Source of the DNA: Skeletonema tropicum
Lineage: Eukaryota; Bacillariophyta; Thalassiosirophyceae; Thalassiosirales; Thalassiosiraceae
Reading direction: 5' to 3'
Assembly (NCBI GenBank): GCA_037178625.1
Contig: CM074138.1
Location: 1,364,001-1,428,000, forward strand
Length of the DNA: 64,000 nucleotides
The position numbers and the translations under genes are program-made. The notes beneath the pieces were generated by a model. It was given only the letters and a program-made list of their open reading frames with translations. It made no database searches and was not told the origin of the DNA. This document shows positions 62,879-64,000 of the stretch, piece by piece. The number at the start of each line of letters is the position of its first letter. The stretch's first letter is position 1.

Positions 62879-64000
62879 TCATTGACGATAGGAGGATTGT
62901 TGATCGAAGAGAACTCCAACCAGCTCAACTTCACCAAGTTGGAGGTAGTAATTGGGGTGCCTTGTGGCAGTGAAGACAAGACGGTACTCCAAGAAATGTT
63001 GGTTGTTATTTGGGAATGACACTTCCGTGTATTGGAGTGCACTGTCTCCATTTTCATAGGAGGAATTGACAGCAATGTATTGCGCGTTGCGGCCGAGCCA
63101 CGTGTCAAACCATGGCAAGTTGCCACTACCAATGTCCACCCAAGCACTACTTGAATCGACGCGACCTTGTAACTTGTAAGAAACGCCATCACAATTAGGA
63201 CAGTTGTTGTGCGTGTAAATGCGAAGAGACTGTGCAAGGCTTAAAGAACCATGGCCAGGTGAAACGACAATTCCATATTCGGTTGCACCAGCTTCCTTGA
63301 AGCACATGAACTTGGATGTGGTGCCATCAATGGCTTTCGTTTTGGTACTATCCTTGTCCGAAGTACAGCCAGTTGTTACAACAGTTGATGCTGCATCAAA
63401 AATGTTGTTGGTGGGAGTACCGGCAGCAACTGGTGATGATGTGGTAGGACTTCGAGTTGGCGGCACAAAAGACGATGGACTGGGTGTAGGAGCTAACGAA
63501 TCACCAATAACCATGGAGATATCATCAACAATCAAAGTGGTACCAGGTTGACCTCCACATACCATCAGGTACACACTGGTCGACCAAGCGTTGGAAGGAA
63601 CTTGATACACTCCATGGAATGAGTTCCAATTCTCTGGATCCCAAACTGCGTTGTTGTGACGATCGTAGACATAGTCCCAAGTAGCATGGCGAATCACTAC
63701 CATTGGACAGTCAGTTGAAGAGGAAGGATCACAAGCAACCCCTTCGCCTGTAACATCATCCACAAGCCTTGCTTTAAATTCAATATGAGCAAATGTCCCA
63801 GGAACAAGGCAGGTGAGCTCGTCGCCTACTAAGTCTTGACGTGGTCCTGAACGCCAAGAAGTCCTGGCAAAGGCCTTGACAGCATTACCAGTAACACCTG
63901 CAGTGAGTTCAACTGACGCTCCGGCCCATCCACGCCAGTCAGCCATGTCAGGTTCTTCAAAGTTGCCGTTTGATAGAAGGTTCCCATCACAGACAGGAGC
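62879..64000 (-). CDS. Second copy of the DUF1800-DUF1501 fusion gene, C-terminal part only (runs off window)
   Basis: The frame is open from the window's right edge to the stop at 62879 and encodes the last 373 residues of the paralogue: most of the second CBM4/9-like module and the terminal discoidin-like module (LRIYTHNNCPNCDGVSYKLQ). Only one amino-acid change from copy A was noticed (NNSQHF to NNNQHF). The internal ATG at 63946 is not the real start; by comparison with copy A the exon continues beyond 64000. Confidence 0.9.
   Translation of the reverse strand, partial: APVCDGNLLSNGNFEEPDMADWRGWAGASVELTAGVTGNAVKAFARTSWRSGPRQDLVGDELTCLVPGTFAHIEFKARLVDDVTGEGVACDPSSSTDCPMVVIRHATWDYVYDRHNNAVWDPENWNSFHGVYQVPSNAWSTSVYLMVCGGQPGTTLIVDDISMVIGDSLAPTPSPSSFVPPTRSPTTSSPVAAGTPTNNIFDAASTVVTTGCTSDKDSTKTKAIDGTTSKFMCFKEAGATEYGIVVSPGHGSLSLAQSLRIYTHNNCPNCDGVSYKLQGRVDSSSAWVDIGSGNLPWFDTWLGRNAQYIAVNSSYENGDSALQYTEVSFPNNNQHFLEYRLVFTATRHPNYYLQLGEVELVGVLFDQQSSYRQ

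Larger units (their letters stand above)
58578..64000. repeat. Large direct repeat, copy B (continues past the window)
   Basis: Near-identical to 42133-47552. Differences include loss of three bases near 58667, a TA insertion near 58875 and a four-base insertion near 62570. The right end lies outside the window, so whether the unit is a full 16.4-kb tandem duplication cannot be seen here. Confidence 0.95.

Overview
The window reads as nuclear DNA of a photosynthetic stramenopile, most likely a diatom. Genes lie on both strands without operons. Many are interrupted by short GT-AG introns, mostly 50-135 bases. Several N-termini look like the signal-peptide-plus-Phe leaders of complex plastids. 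I could not search databases, so genus and species are not assigned.

Layout. 1-18.8 kb is a compact host region: the tail of an EF-hand K+ channel, a Lys-rich plastid protein, an ABC1/UbiB-type kinase, a BIN4-like DNA-binding protein, an NAD(P)-binding short-chain protein, a RING-PDZ protein, the DECD-box helicase UAP56/SUB2, an aldo/keto reductase, a RUS (DUF647) protein, tRNA-Thr(AGT), a DUF4336 protein and a CS-domain protein. A 450-bp inverted-repeat element lies at 13.1-13.6 kb. 19.5-26.3 kb is a Helitron-type transposon: a RepHel protein preceded, in the same frame, by its repeat-rich N-terminal segment but separated from it by three TAA codons. 26.9-36.3 kb is host again: a RibD_C/RIB7-like reductase, a diflavin reductase with two flavodoxin domains, an RluA-type pseudouridine synthase, a BASS transporter and an unknown protein. 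37.0-40.8 kb is a class C GPCR-like receptor whose ectodomain is two tandem sugar-binding-protein domains. 42.1-64 kb is a large direct duplication.

The duplicated unit starts at 42,133 and again at 58,578 (spacing 16,445 bp) and remains almost identical to the window edge. It carries two tandem-repeat arrays (about 176 bp and exactly 185 bp) and a nine-exon gene for a predicted secreted 3,018-residue protein. That protein fuses DUF1800 and DUF1501 with Pro/Thr linkers, two carbohydrate-binding-like modules and two discoidin-like modules. The second gene copy runs off the right edge.

Exon joins were worked out by eye from splice consensus, phase and family motifs. The strongest joins (ABC1 kinase, UAP56, GPCR, DUF1800/DUF1501) restore conserved motifs exactly across the junctions. 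No CRISPR, rRNA or prokaryote-type operon was seen.
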